A DNA stretch of 64,000 nucleotides from an uncultured Coriobacteriaceae bacterium (GTDB lineage Bacteria > Actinomycetota > Coriobacteriia > Coriobacteriales > Atopobiaceae): contig CADCPM010000012.1 of the NCBI GenBank assembly GCA_902803315.1, positions 23,725 through 87,724 on the forward strand, given 5' to 3'. Made by a program: the position numbers and the translations under genes. Positions 6,513-15,577 of the stretch are shown piece by piece; position 1 is the first letter of the stretch; each line of letters starts with the position of its first letter. The notes under the pieces were generated by a model, which worked only from the letters and a program-made list of their open reading frames with translations, did no database searches and was not told where the DNA came from.

Positions 6513-9500
6513 CTAGCGGCGAATGCGGCGGGCGCAGGCGAATGCGCAGTGTGCCCCAACAAGCATCATGGGGATTGCCATGAGGCTCATGGGGTCGGCG
6601 GTGTTGGGAAGCGCCGCCCTTGTCGTTCCTGTCGACCTGTTGATGGAGGGTGTCTCGGTGCCGTAAGTCTTGACGTCCCAGGTGTTTACGAATTCCGTAT
6701 TGTTGAGCTCATAACCCTCGTTCTCGCTGCCGTCATCTTCCAGCGTCACAATCATGGCGTCGATGCCGTCGTTTTGGAAGAAGTCCTTTGGCGCGCTGTA
6801 GGTATACGAGAAGCTCGTGCCCTCGCTCAGTTCGGGGACGTCCACGGTGGCAAGCGTCTCGTCCGACTCTGCGTTGAGGAAGACGAGCTTTGCCCCGTGC
6901 GACGCGATGCCGTCGTTGGTGATCGTCGCCGTTACCGATTCCTTGTCGTCTACGATTTGGTGGTTCGCGTCGAGTGCCAAGGACGGGCCTCCGAGCGATG
7001 CCGTCATGGCGGATCCGTCCACCTTGGCCCGCTCGATGATGGCGGCATTTACCGTAGCGCCTTTGGGGGAGACGTAGACGGTGAACTCACGTGCGCCAAC
7101 AAATTCGTCGGCAGAGGGAACGGTGTAGTCGAACGTGAGACTTGCCTCTTCGTCTAGCGGCACGCTCATGTCCTCGCTGGCCACCTGTGTAAGCACGCCG
7201 TCCTCCATGAGCCATACGTCCACGCTGTGTACGTCCAGCATGCCGTCATTCTCGAAGTGCACGGCCACGGGCATCTGCGCGCCCGACCTCACCTCATATT
7301 CGTCGTAGTCGAGGTCATTTACGCTCAGATGCCTGAGCGAGTCCTCGGTGGACTGGTTGAGATCGGCGCTGCCGTCGCTCGCAGCCTCTGCAGCAAACCC
7401 GTCGCTGGCCGACCCCTCTTCGAGGTAGATGAACTTGGGAAGGCCGTCCACGTAGGTGGCGCAATAGTTCGTTATGATCTTGTCGGTAACGGTGGCGTCC
7501 ATCACGTTCGTCCAGCTGTCCTCGCCGTTGCCTGTGGTAATGAGGGCTTTGATGTCGGACGACCCGTTGCCCGCCACGAGGAAGGACACGTTGCCGGCCT
7601 TGTTTTGGCTTATGTCGCCGGTAATCTTGTAGTGGGAGGTGGGCAGATTGACCTTGGTGCCGTCGAGTACGATTTCGCCTGCGTGGCCAGGGGATGACGA
7701 GCTCTGTATGTTGAGGTAGGGGAGGGACTCGCTGCCATCATTGACCATTATCTGCTGCGCATAGGTAAGAACGTCGGCCCCGTCCCTCTTGGCGAACTGT
7801 GCGTTTGTGGAGTTGCTATGCGAGACTATCTCTGCCTTGCCGCCTGCGGGAAGCGTCCATACCGCGGAGGATGACAGCGATTCCACGCCGTTGAGCGATA
7901 TGGTTTCCTTTTCCTCGGAGAGATCGGTGTCCAAGGACCAGGCGCAAGCCGCGGTGTTGCCGTAGCCGCCAACGTCAAAGGAGGTGATGGCGCCATTCTC
8001 GGTGGTCGTGGTGGCCACCTCGGTCCATGCGTTGGAGGCGCCCTGCTTGAAGAGGCGCACGTTGTGCGTGCCGTTGAGGCCTAGCACCTCGCTGCTGTTG
8101 CCGCTCGTCTGGTTGGTGTAGAAGCCCACATATAAGCCATTGCCCACCTTTACGGCCTTGGCGCCAGCGGGCATGGTGCCGTTGTTGTCGCTCTCCTTGT
8201 GGACGGTCTGCACCGTTATGGTGTCGTCCTTGGCAATGGTGGCCATGTTCACGTCGAGCTTCTTGCCTACCTCGCCTATTTCGCCTTTGCCGTTGATGGC
8301 GTTGACCTTGCTGTCTGCCGCAAGCCAGGCAACGTAGCAGTTGTTGCCGTCCGTGGTGACGGAGGGGCTGTAGTCGGCGTAGTTCTTGTATTCGGAAGAG
8401 GCGTCTATGACCTTGGGATTGGTCCATACGCCGTTCTTGAGGCGCGTATATGCGAGCACGCTGCGGTTGGCGTCGTCGCGTGTGCCGGCACCGGCCACTT
8501 GCGCCGCATCCGCAACGTAGACGATTACGGGGCCATCGTTGGTGGTCGCGCACACCGGCTCCGCCTCGCCGTAGATGCCCTTGAGGATGGTCGTGTCTGC
8601 CTTGGTGGCTTGGGTGGTGACCGCGTTTGCGTTTGCCTGCTCTGCGGCAACGCCCCCATCTTCCTGGGCATGCAAGGCATCCTGCTCATCCGTCGCTTCG
8701 GTCTCTTCCTCGAGGTATTCGCGCGAGTCGAGCGGGTAGGGTTCGTCTGCGCTTACGCCAAACGGCGAGGTTGCGGTGCCGTCGGGATTGGTCGTCTCGT
8801 CCGAGCTGCCAGTGGCGCCGCTTGTCTTGGACGGGTCGCCAGAGGTCGCGCCGTCGGTGGCCGTTCCATCCCCGTCTGCCTGTGGGTTCTGGCTGGCCTC
8901 TTGGGCGGTGGGTGGCCCAACCACTTCGCTTCCGCCCGACGCTTCGCCCGTGCCGAGTGCGGAGGAGAGGAGGGCGCTCAAAGCGGGCATCGTCGAGGAT
9001 GCGGCAGAAGCAGTGGACGACTTGGCATCCTTTGCGTGGTCGTAGAGAACCGCTTCCTTGTTGAGGATAGTCCACGTGTAAACAGTGAAGCCAAAGACCT
9101 TGGCCTTGGCGCCCAGCTGTCCTGCGACTTTGACCTTGTCAAGATAGAAGCTGGGCAAGACTTGGAAGTCCACGTCTATGCGCCCGCTGCCGTAGCCGCC
9201 CACGGAGGCAACGTAATTCAAGCCCAGACCCACATAGAGCTCCAGACCACCGTAGATTCCCAAGCCAAAGTTGCCCTCCACGCCCTTTGCGGGGACGAGC
9301 TTGCCCGAAATCGTCGCCTTGCCACCCAGGGTGAAGGTGATGGTGCCGGTGAAGATGAGGTATTGCGCGTGGCCCTCGGCCTTGACGCCGGCAGACAACA
9401 CGAGGTTGAGCGCACGTGGCGCCTCGGGCTTCTCGGTGTTGAACTCCATGTAGCCGAGTATGTTCCAGTCGAAGCCCTTTCCTCCCCATTTGCCCAGGCC

Positions 9501-10316
9501 CTTGCCGCTAAAGCCCTTGTCCATCTTCTTGGTCATCTCGGCCATCTTTTCGGTGGAGTACTTCTGCCATACGTTCTTGTTCTTTACGGCCGACCAAAAC
9601 GCCTTGTCTTCGGGGTTGCAGTTTATGCCCACTATGGTGGTGCCGTCGGCATTGTGCTTGAACTTCAGCGGCAGCTTGAGGGCTCCCAGGTTCATTTTGG
9701 TGTTGTCCAAAAACGAGAAGCCCGTGTTCTTAAAGGTGTATTCCAGCCCGTTGGAGAACGACCATTGCCAGCTGCCGTCACTTTCCTTCTTTGCGGAGCT
9801 GTTTGGTTCTGCGCCAAAGGGAGCCTCGGCCTTGGTCGTGTCGATCAAACGTATGTTGAGCGTCTTTTGGTAGCGTTTGCCAACCGGGCCGTTGCCATCT
9901 TTGGCGGAAGTTATGAGTGCCACGCGTTGTCCGTCGACGAGGTCCCCAATGGAAAACTGCAGAGTGTCGTTGCGCGAGGAGGTGAGTTGCTTGGTCGTTT
10001 TGCCCGAGGAGTCCATGAGCACGAGCTCGCGGTTTCTCTCGCTGGCGTCTTTGCCGGTGTAGGCATCCTTTACCGTAAGGGTGACCTTGGTGTCCTTCTT
10101 CTGCTTGTCCAGCGAAGCCACGTCCTTGACGACGTTGATCTGTTCCGCGTCATTGCCGGCAACCTGCAACGTCACGGACTCGGGACCGTCGCCGTTTGCG
10201 GCATAGGCGCAAGGAGTCGCCACCCACAGGAATAGCAGGCAAAGCACTGTCACGCACATGCAAGACACCGTGCGAATATGCAGGGCGGTGCGGGAGACGT
10301 CGTTCGGCTGGGTCAT
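6513..10316 (-). CDS. Giant cell-wall-anchored surface protein with LPNTAD sorting signal
   Basis: This 1267-residue protein starts with a signal peptide (hydrophobic VLCLLFLWVATPCAYA, predicted cut before ANGDG) and ends with LPNTAD (1236-1241), a hydrophobic stretch and a charged RRIRR tail. This is the layout of a sortase substrate, though the fifth position is Ala rather than Gly. The middle contains an extended Ser/Thr/Asp/Gly-rich spacer (around residues 440-530). The last 300 residues look like two CARDB-like adhesion repeats, ending in DDGSENEGYELNNTEF. No enzyme motif is visible, so adhesion or matrix binding is inferred. AAGGAG lies seven bases before the ATG. No sortase gene is in the window. 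Confidence 0.85.
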   Translation of the reverse strand: MTQPNDVSRTALHIRTVSCMCVTVLCLLFLWVATPCAYAANGDGPESVTLQVAGNDAEQINVVKDVASLDKQKKDTKVTLTVKDAYTGKDASERNRELVLMDSSGKTTKQLTSSRNDTLQFSIGDLVDGQRVALITSAKDGNGPVGKRYQKTLNIRLIDTTKAEAPFGAEPNSSAKKESDGSWQWSFSNGLEYTFKNTGFSFLDNTKMNLGALKLPLKFKHNADGTTIVGINCNPEDKAFWSAVKNKNVWQKYSTEKMAEMTKKMDKGFSGKGLGKWGGKGFDWNILGYMEFNTEKPEAPRALNLVLSAGVKAEGHAQYLIFTGTITFTLGGKATISGKLVPAKGVEGNFGLGIYGGLELYVGLGLNYVASVGGYGSGRIDVDFQVLPSFYLDKVKVAGQLGAKAKVFGFTVYTWTILNKEAVLYDHAKDAKSSTASAASSTMPALSALLSSALGTGEASGGSEVVGPPTAQEASQNPQADGDGTATDGATSGDPSKTSGATGSSDETTNPDGTATSPFGVSADEPYPLDSREYLEEETEATDEQDALHAQEDGGVAAEQANANAVTTQATKADTTILKGIYGEAEPVCATTNDGPVIVYVADAAQVAGAGTRDDANRSVLAYTRLKNGVWTNPKVIDASSEYKNYADYSPSVTTDGNNCYVAWLAADSKVNAINGKGEIGEVGKKLDVNMATIAKDDTITVQTVHKESDNNGTMPAGAKAVKVGNGLYVGFYTNQTSGNSSEVLGLNGTHNVRLFKQGASNAWTEVATTTTENGAITSFDVGGYGNTAACAWSLDTDLSEEKETISLNGVESLSSSAVWTLPAGGKAEIVSHSNSTNAQFAKRDGADVLTYAQQIMVNDGSESLPYLNIQSSSSPGHAGEIVLDGTKVNLPTSHYKITGDISQNKAGNVSFLVAGNGSSDIKALITTGNGEDSWTNVMDATVTDKIITNYCATYVDGLPKFIYLEEGSASDGFAAEAASDGSADLNQSTEDSLRHLSVNDLDYDEYEVRSGAQMPVAVHFENDGMLDVHSVDVWLMEDGVLTQVASEDMSVPLDEEASLTFDYTVPSADEFVGAREFTVYVSPKGATVNAAIIERAKVDGSAMTASLGGPSLALDANHQIVDDKESVTATITNDGIASHGAKLVFLNAESDETLATVDVPELSEGTSFSYTYSAPKDFFQNDGIDAMIVTLEDDGSENEGYELNNTEFVNTWDVKTYGTETPSINRSTGTTRAALPNTADPMSLMAIPMMLVGAHCAFACARRIRR

Positions 10317-10354
10317 GGGTATCTCCTTGAATGCAATTACTTAAGTATGCGTAA

Positions 10355-10360
10355 ATTATA
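10355..10360 (-). promoter_or_regulatory. Likely -10 box of the surface-protein promoter
   Basis: On the minus strand GAGTATAATTT gives a perfect TATAAT about 40 bases before the start codon at 10316. The matching -35 region (CAGGTA at a spacing of 17) is poor, so the call rests mainly on the -10 match and the position in an AT-rich gap. Confidence 0.45.
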
Positions 10361-10448
10361 CTCTAGATGTTAGTAGATACCTGCATGAATCGATGAATAG
10401 GCTTGCGGCCGAAATATGAGAGACAGGAGGCGAACGACGCCACATAAG

Positions 10449-11009
10449 CTACAGAAGTGCGCAGACGGCGAGGTTGAGGGCCCCGCAGCCGAGCATAACA
10501 GGCAGCGGGCTCAGTTGCCTATACCGTATGAGGTAGAAGGACCCCGCCATGACCGCAACCGTGTAGACGCCATGCTGGATGCTCGGCAGCGTACCCTCGG
10601 GCATAAAGGCCGCCATGGCAAGCCGCACGAAGGTCGAGGCAATGAGGGCTATGGCCATGCACTTTAGCGACACCATGACGCTGTCCATAATCGCGGAGCC
10701 CTTAAAGCGGCTGTAGAGCTTGAAGAGGACCATCACGAGCGCGCATGGAATGAGGATGGCGCCCAAGGTGGCGGCAATCGCTCCCGGGATGCCGGCCACG
10801 CGCATGCCCACAAACGTTGCGCTGTTGATGATTATGGGTCCCGGGGTAATCTCGTCCAAGGCGATGAGGTCGGCAAACTCCTCGTAGGTCATCCAGCCCT
10901 GCGCCGCCACGGCCTCGTTTTCCACCAGAGGTATTGCCGCGTAGGCACCGCCAAACGCTATGACGCTCACGCGCATGAAGGCAAGAACGATCTGAATCAG
11001 CAGCTCCAT
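10449..11009 (-). CDS. Chromate transporter family protein, second half
   Basis: This 186-residue membrane protein is a short-chain CHR-family subunit. FGGAYAAIPLVENEAV and LDEITPGPIIINSATFVG match the conserved FGG-P and TPGP motifs of the family. Short CHR proteins work in pairs, each with about six membrane segments; the partner is the gene immediately upstream. The ATG at 11009 shares one base with the stop codon of that gene (TGATG), so the two are translationally coupled. The family exports chromate in some bacteria, but the physiological substrate here is not known. Confidence 0.9.
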   Translation of the reverse strand: MELLIQIVLAFMRVSVIAFGGAYAAIPLVENEAVAAQGWMTYEEFADLIALDEITPGPIIINSATFVGMRVAGIPGAIAATLGAILIPCALVMVLFKLYSRFKGSAIMDSVMVSLKCMAIALIASTFVRLAMAAFMPEGTLPSIQHGVYTVAVMAGSFYLIRYRQLSPLPVMLGCGALNLAVCALL

Positions 11010-11593
11010 CAGCGACTCGCCTCCCTGCAGAACAGGAGCGCCTTAACGACGCCGGCAACGGCGCATCCTATGGCCAGGTAGGGGATGGGCCATCCCAAGA
11101 ACCGTATGTACACGAAGGCGACCGCCACAAGGACGAGCGGATACACGAAGCCCTTCTTCGTGACGTTGGCAAACAGCGACAAGAGCACGTCGAGGAGCAT
11201 GCCCACCACGCCCAGCTGCATGCCCCGCATAAACAGATACACATACTCGTTGCCCACGATTATCTCGTAAAAGGACGTGACAACGATCATGACCACCACA
11301 GGTGGGAGGATGCACCCAATAACGGAGACGAGTGACCCCAGCGGTCCTGCCACCTGGTAGCCTACGACCATGGAGGCGTTTACCGCCATGGCACCGGGCG
11401 TGCTCTGCACGATGGCAATGAAGTCGGCCATCTGGTCCTCACTGAACCACGCGCGCTTGCGCACGAACTCGTCCTTCATTACAGACAAAATCGCAAAGCC
11501 GCTGTTTGCCGTTGCGCTTATAGAGAAGATCGTTACAAACAGCGTAAGGAGCCTTTTGCCTAGGCTCTCGCTGCCTGCGTCGTGGTGAGGCAT
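11009..11593 (-). CDS. Chromate transporter family protein, first half
   Basis: This 194-residue protein is the partner CHR subunit. It contains ISATANSGFAILSVMKDEFV and VQSTPGAMAVNASMVVGYQ, the half-family version of the F-GG and TPGP motifs, and about six hydrophobic segments. The ATG at 11593 is preferred over a TTG two codons upstream because GGAGG lies six bases before it. It is the first gene of a two-gene operon, divergent from the lipoprotein gene at 11945, with a long palindrome between them. Confidence 0.9.
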   Translation of the reverse strand: MPHHDAGSESLGKRLLTLFVTIFSISATANSGFAILSVMKDEFVRKRAWFSEDQMADFIAIVQSTPGAMAVNASMVVGYQVAGPLGSLVSVIGCILPPVVVMIVVTSFYEIIVGNEYVYLFMRGMQLGVVGMLLDVLLSLFANVTKKGFVYPLVLVAVAFVYIRFLGWPIPYLAIGCAVAGVVKALLFCREASR

Positions 11594-11662
11594 TCTCAAC
11601 CTCCAACCGGTTTTGGGTAACGCGAACAGTATAGACCACGGGGATTGATCGGTCCTGTTTGC

Positions 11663-11756
11663 GGGCTGCGTGGGGGAAGGGGCGCGATCTTCCCGTGCTC
11701 AGGCAGCGCTTCGCGAACTGCGCCGGGAAGATCGCGCCCCTTCCCCCACGCAGCCC
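11663..11756. repeat. Type-3 long palindrome with 33-base arms
   Basis: Arms beginning GGGCTGCGTGGGGGAAGGGG and ending with its complement CCCCTTCCCCCACGCAGCCC are perfect through CGCGATCTTCCCG. The core CAGCGCTTCGCGAACTGCG differs from the type-1 core and recurs at 15490 and 58700-58760. It stands in the divergent region between the chromate operon and the lipoprotein gene. The rest of 11600-11940 shows no gene; an AT-rich tract at 11860-11900 is the probable promoter zone of the lipoprotein. Confidence 0.88.
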
Positions 11757-11944
11757 CCACGAACGGGAGGGTTGCCCAAGGCCTATCGAGGCAGGCCCCG
11801 CCTTATGCCGCCCACTTGCATGCGTATCTCATTCCGTATGGCGGGTTTTTTCAAGGGCTATATTAAGTTAACCACGTTAGAATGTTATTATCGATACAGG
11901 TCACAAAAGAGCCAAAGGGCAATGCCTAGACAGGAGGATGCAGA

Positions 11945-12601
11945 ATGAGAACCATCGGAAAGATCGCTACCTTTGCAGTGTCGGCGAGCCTTGCGCTCAC
12001 ACTGGGTGCCTGTGGCGGCAGCGCCTCGTCTTCGAGCTCGAGCGCCGCTTCCAGCTCCGAAAGCTCGAGCGCTGCTTCCAGCTCCGCGAGCGTGAGCGAG
12101 AATACCACCGACGCCGATCACTACGAGAACAAGGCGTTCGGCATCAACTTCCGACCTCTTGAGGGATGGACCTTCACGGATATCACGACGCTCAACAACT
12201 CGTCATCCCCAATCGTGAGCACCGCAAATAGCGACGAGATCGATATGGTGGCCGCTTCCCCGGACATGAAGAGCGCGGCCATAGTTGCCATTGTGCCGCC
12301 CAACGATTCGAATGCCGGCAAGACGGCCGATCAGGTCCTCAAGGAACAGCTCGAAGGCATGAAGACCGCTTTTGAGCAAAAGAAGGTCGACTACACCATC
12401 GAAGAGACCGAAGTGGTGTTCGAGGGCTTGGATCGCAAGCTTCCCGGAGCCGTTATAACGATCAAGTCCGATGGCCAGGAGGTCGTTATGGCACAGGCGG
12501 TCGCCGAGAGCGACGGATACTTTATGGAGATCCTCGTGGGCGCCCAGGACAAGGACTCGATAAACCAGGTCATCAATCAATTCAAGGCGGTTGCACAATA
12601 G
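11945..12601 (+). CDS. Secreted lipoprotein with Ser-rich spacer
   Basis: The 218-residue product has a lipobox LGAC (Cys23) after a hydrophobic N-terminus, then a Ser/Ala/Glu spacer of about 30 residues and a globular domain of about 165 residues. The domain (FGINFRPLEGWTF ... SDGYFMEILVGAQDKDSINQ) resembles the small PsbP/Mog1-like fold seen in many Gram-positive lipoproteins with a GW-F start and a predicted C-terminal helix. I cannot give a specific function. AGGAGG lies seven bases before the ATG. Two hairpins follow the gene. Confidence 0.8.
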   Translation: MRTIGKIATFAVSASLALTLGACGGSASSSSSSAASSSESSSAASSSASVSENTTDADHYENKAFGINFRPLEGWTFTDITTLNNSSSPIVSTANSDEIDMVAASPDMKSAAIVAIVPPNDSNAGKTADQVLKEQLEGMKTAFEQKKVDYTIEETEVVFEGLDRKLPGAVITIKSDGQEVVMAQAVAESDGYFMEILVGAQDKDSINQVINQFKAVAQ

Positions 12602-12620
12602 GCAACGCACGCACGACCGC

Positions 12621-12672
12621 AAGGATTGGCGTCTCACGGAACGGTCTCGGCTTTCGTGGGACGCCATCCTTT
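12621..12672 (+). terminator. Hairpin terminator after the lipoprotein gene
   Basis: AAGGATTGGCGTCTCACG pairs with CGTGGGACGCCATCCTT with two mismatches and is followed by TTTGGG. It lies 20 bases after the stop codon. Confidence 0.7.
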
Positions 12673-12690
12673 TGGGCGCGTATTTAGAAA

Positions 12691-12739
12691 TAGCGAGAGG
12701 TGCCGAACGAAATATCGCTGCTCTTGGTACCTCTCGCTA
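12691..12739. repeat. Second hairpin downstream of the lipoprotein gene
   Basis: TAGCGAGAGGTGCC pairs with GGTACCTCTCGCTA (one mismatch) around a 21-base loop. No T tract follows. It may back up the first terminator or be a structured leader in front of the ABC operon. Confidence 0.5.
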
Positions 12740-12880
12740 CCCAACGTCATCATAACGGTTGATGCCTTGTCCGTTACTTGATATAGAATGCTAACAACTC
12801 GATTTCGCGCAAGGAGTGGCTTTTCGGTACATGCCGCGACCAGGAGCGCTTCTAGCTAGATAGGGAAAGGAAGGCATTGC

Positions 12881-13606
12881 ATGATAGAGCTCACCCATGT
12901 GTCCAAGACCTATGCCGGCAAGGATAAGAAGGCCGTCGACGACCTTACGTGGAAGGTCGCAGACGGCCAGATTACCGGATTCTTTGGCCCAAACGGTGCG
13001 GGCAAGTCCACCACGCTCAAGATGATCTGCGGCGTCAACTCCATTGACGAAGGCACGATAAAGATCAATGGGCACGACATCGTTACCGACTCGATTGAGG
13101 CCAAGCGCCAGTTTGCCTACGTGCCCGACGACCCAGACCGCTTTTTGCGCCTCACGGGCATTGAGTACCTCAATTTCATGGCCGACGTCTATGGCACTCC
13201 GGCGGAGCGCCGCGCGCCCTTCATCGAGGAGTATGGCAAGCGCTTTGAGATATATGACTCTCTGTCCAGCCGCATTTCCGATTTCTCACACGGCATGCGC
13301 CAGAAGGTCCATGTTCTTGCCGCGCTCATCCATGAGCCAAGCGTATGGATCTTGGACGAGCCGATGCTGGGACTCGATCCCAAGGGCGCGTACGAGCTCA
13401 AGGAGATGATGCGCGAGCATGCCGCGCGCGGACACTCGGTACTGTTCAGCACCCACGTGCTCGAGACGGCCGATCAGCTTTGCGATAGCGTTTGCATTAT
13501 CTCGCACGGCCGCAAGCTCTTCGAGGGAACGCTCAACGAGCTCAAGGCTGCCCATCCCACGTCCTCGCTCGAGGAGATCTTCCTGGAGATGACGGAACAT
13601 GAGTAG
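12881..13606 (+). CDS. ABC exporter ATPase
   Basis: The 241-residue protein is a complete ABC-2-type ATPase. Walker A GPNGAGKST (36-44), signature region FSHGMRQK, Walker B VWILDEP and the switch histidine in LFSTHVLE are all intact. The signature has FSHGM in place of LSGGQ, a common variant in this exporter subfamily. The last eight bases overlap the start of the permease gene, so the two subunits are coupled. The substrate is not predictable. Confidence 0.93.
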   Translation: MIELTHVSKTYAGKDKKAVDDLTWKVADGQITGFFGPNGAGKSTTLKMICGVNSIDEGTIKINGHDIVTDSIEAKRQFAYVPDDPDRFLRLTGIEYLNFMADVYGTPAERRAPFIEEYGKRFEIYDSLSSRISDFSHGMRQKVHVLAALIHEPSVWILDEPMLGLDPKGAYELKEMMREHAARGHSVLFSTHVLETADQLCDSVCIISHGRKLFEGTLNELKAAHPTSSLEEIFLEMTEHE

Positions 13607-15251
13607 CATCATTCTCCTTACCCGGCTGCAGATCATGCAGTCGCTCGGCAGCGTTCGAGCGGCTGTAGAGAAGCGCGCTGGAACAAACGGTGCGATGGCT
13701 GGCACCGTCCTCATATTTGCCGTAGTGCTCGTTGGCCTTGGTTGGCTGGGACATGCCGCATATGGGCTGGTGGGTGCCTATGGCATAGAAACTCCTGTCT
13801 ACAACATCCTGTTTATGGCCTGCGGAACGCTTACGTTCGTCTTCTCGCTTCCCGCGGTCTTGGGGTCGTTCTTCGGCTCGTCCGACATCAACGATCTGCT
13901 TCCGCTTCCCGTTTCGCCCTTCGCGATCGTGCTCTCCAAGGCGTTGGGCGCGCTTTCCGCCTCCTACCTGTGGACGCTGCTCTTCATTGCGGGTCCGCTG
14001 CTCGGCTGGGGAATTGCCGCGGGCGAGGGCGTGAGCTATTGGATTATGTACGTATTGGCAATAATCTTTACGCCATTTATGCCCACGGCCTATGCGGGTA
14101 CGATCTCCATCGTCATTGCTGCGATCTTTAAGCGCGTGCGGCGCAAGGATGCCATCACGACCATTGCGACCTTGCTGACGTTGGGCATCTCTGTTGCCGC
14201 CTTCTTCATCTCCAACAATCTCCACCTCTCCGAAGGTACGGCGCAGGCGATTAGCAACGTGGGCCAGGCTATGGGCACCGTCGTTATGGTCTTCCCGGCC
14301 TACGGCTTTGCGGTGTATGCCTTGGTACACGTAGATCCCCTGGGAATGTGCCTGTACGTGCTGATCTCGCTGCTGGCCTTCATCGTGTTTGTGGTCGTTG
14401 CGCGCCTGCTGTACATGCGTATCGTCACCTCGCTCTCGTCTGGTGCGGGTAGTGCGAATGCGTATGACGGCTCGACCGTACAGGAGCAGGCGCCGGTTTT
14501 CAAAGCATTGGCCACAACCGAGATTCGAAAGATCACGCGCAATTCTTCGGTCCTCATTAACTACGTCGCGTATCCTGCAGTCATTACGCCCGTCCTGTTT
14601 GGCGTCATGCTCATGAGTGGCTCGTTGAGCGATACGATCGGCAGGCTTGCCGGTTTTGGGGACGTCAATCGGATGGTTGCGGGATTCGTACTGGTATTCC
14701 TCATGTTCCTGGCGACCCTGGGCATGTGCAGCAACAAGATTGCGTGCACGGAGGTGTCGCGCGAAGGATCCAACTGGATACACATGAAGTTCATCCCCGT
14801 GCCCATTGCCACGCAGGTGCGAGCCAAAATCCTGCCGGCCTTTGTTGTGAACGTCTTCATTACGTTGGTGGTCATGGGAGGCGGCGGATACCTAGTTGCT
14901 TCCAGGGGGCATATAAGTCCCCTCATCGTGGTGTTCGGCACGGTGCTCATGATCGCGGGTGCTTGGCTTATGGTTTGCATTGGCGCCTGGAGCGAGAGCC
15001 GAGGCCCGAGAGTGGAGTGGGGCAACGACGGCGACGTAAACGTCAAGTCGCTCGGTGGGGGAGCAGACGTTCTGCGTGCTGTGCTTGTGGGACTTGCGTA
15101 TTCTGCCCTGCCGCTGCTGGTAACGCCTCTTACCAACCTGGACCCGTTTGTGTTCATGCCCGTAATTGCCGTCGTCGGTGTTGTTGTGGCTATTGTGCTT
15201 GGCCGTATATTGCTTGCCAAGACGGCGCAAAATATCGCCGTGTTCGAATAG
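13599..15251 (+). CDS. ABC exporter permease
   Basis: This 550-residue membrane protein has about 12 hydrophobic segments in two blocks, with a hydrophilic loop near residues 280-300. The N-terminal part (SLPAVLGSFFGSSDINDLLPLPVSP) matches the large ABC-2 permeases that move lipids, antibiotics or peptides in Gram-positive bacteria and are encoded beside a single ATPase. ATGAGTAG joins it to the ATPase gene. A terminator hairpin follows at 15262. The exported substrate is unknown; no bacteriocin or sensor kinase gene lies next to it. Confidence 0.88.
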   Translation: MSSIILLTRLQIMQSLGSVRAAVEKRAGTNGAMAGTVLIFAVVLVGLGWLGHAAYGLVGAYGIETPVYNILFMACGTLTFVFSLPAVLGSFFGSSDINDLLPLPVSPFAIVLSKALGALSASYLWTLLFIAGPLLGWGIAAGEGVSYWIMYVLAIIFTPFMPTAYAGTISIVIAAIFKRVRRKDAITTIATLLTLGISVAAFFISNNLHLSEGTAQAISNVGQAMGTVVMVFPAYGFAVYALVHVDPLGMCLYVLISLLAFIVFVVVARLLYMRIVTSLSSGAGSANAYDGSTVQEQAPVFKALATTEIRKITRNSSVLINYVAYPAVITPVLFGVMLMSGSLSDTIGRLAGFGDVNRMVAGFVLVFLMFLATLGMCSNKIACTEVSREGSNWIHMKFIPVPIATQVRAKILPAFVVNVFITLVVMGGGGYLVASRGHISPLIVVFGTVLMIAGAWLMVCIGAWSESRGPRVEWGNDGDVNVKSLGGGADVLRAVLVGLAYSALPLLVTPLTNLDPFVFMPVIAVVGVVVAIVLGRILLAKTAQNIAVFE

Positions 15252-15261
15252 GCTCGAAAAG

Positions 15262-15300
15262 GTGCCGCCCGTGATCCCTTGATGGGGATTGCGGGCGGCA
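15262..15300 (+). terminator. Terminator after the ABC exporter operon
   Basis: TGCCGCCCG pairs with CGGGCGGCA and an inner ATCCC with GGGAT. It begins 11 bases after the permease stop. The following bases are not a clear T tract. Confidence 0.65.
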
Positions 15301-15345
15301 TTGGCCTCGGCTCTATTGGCTGAGTTGATTGCTGTGGGCCAGACG

Positions 15346-15473
15346 CCGTGCGCACTTTTCGGTACGCAACTTTCCCCGCCGTGCGCACAAATCGGTCTTT
15401 TGTGCGCACGGTGGGGGCGTTTGTGGAGCGGAAAGTGCGCACGGCCTCTCTCGGCCCCTGGGAAAGTGCGCAC
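15346..15473. repeat. Nested palindromes built from five GTGCGCAC sites
   Basis: The 8-base palindrome GTGCGCAC occurs at 15348, 15381, 15402, 15435 and 15466. The second and third are the arms of an inner hairpin (CCGTGCGCACAAA with TTTGTGCGCACGG), while the first and fourth are the arms of an outer one (GCCGTGCGCACTTT with AAAGTGCGCACGGC). It lies between convergent genes, just before a strong terminator. It may be a layered terminator or a set of protein-binding sites. Confidence 0.75.
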
Positions 15474-15476
15474 AGC

Positions 15477-15530
15477 AAAAGCCCCGTGCTCAGTTCGCGA
15501 AGAGCTGTTTGAGCACACGGGGCTTCTTTT
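15477..15530. terminator. Strong bidirectional terminator (type-3 core in loop)
   Basis: AAAAGCCCCGTG pairs with CACACGGGGCTTCTTTT, with T tracts on both strands. The loop contains CAGTTCGCGAAGAGCTGTTT, related to the type-3 palindrome core. It would stop transcripts from both the ABC operon and the aquaporin gene. Confidence 0.85.
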
Positions 15531-15577
15531 GCGCTTTGCCACGTTAGGTGACAAAGCACCGTTTTGGTTTTGTCTTC

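Noticed and set aside
8620..8940. Possible frameshift in the surface-protein gene at the low-complexity region
   Set aside because: The long frame stays open through the Ser/Thr/Asp-rich spacer, which is a normal feature of surface proteins.
8199..10235. A 678-codon plus-strand reading frame inside the surface-protein gene
   Set aside because: It has no signal peptide, domain or ribosome site and lies wholly opposite a better-supported gene with signal peptide and sorting signal; long shadows are common in GC-biased DNA.
10449..11593. A single chromate transporter gene split by a frameshift
   Set aside because: Two half-size subunits with separate starts and a TGATG junction are a known arrangement in this family.
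13542..14783. A 413-codon minus-strand frame opposite the ABC permease
   Set aside because: Its composition (many His, Arg, Gln, Asn) is that of an antisense shadow of a hydrophobic membrane protein, and the plus strand gives a coupled ATPase-permease pair.
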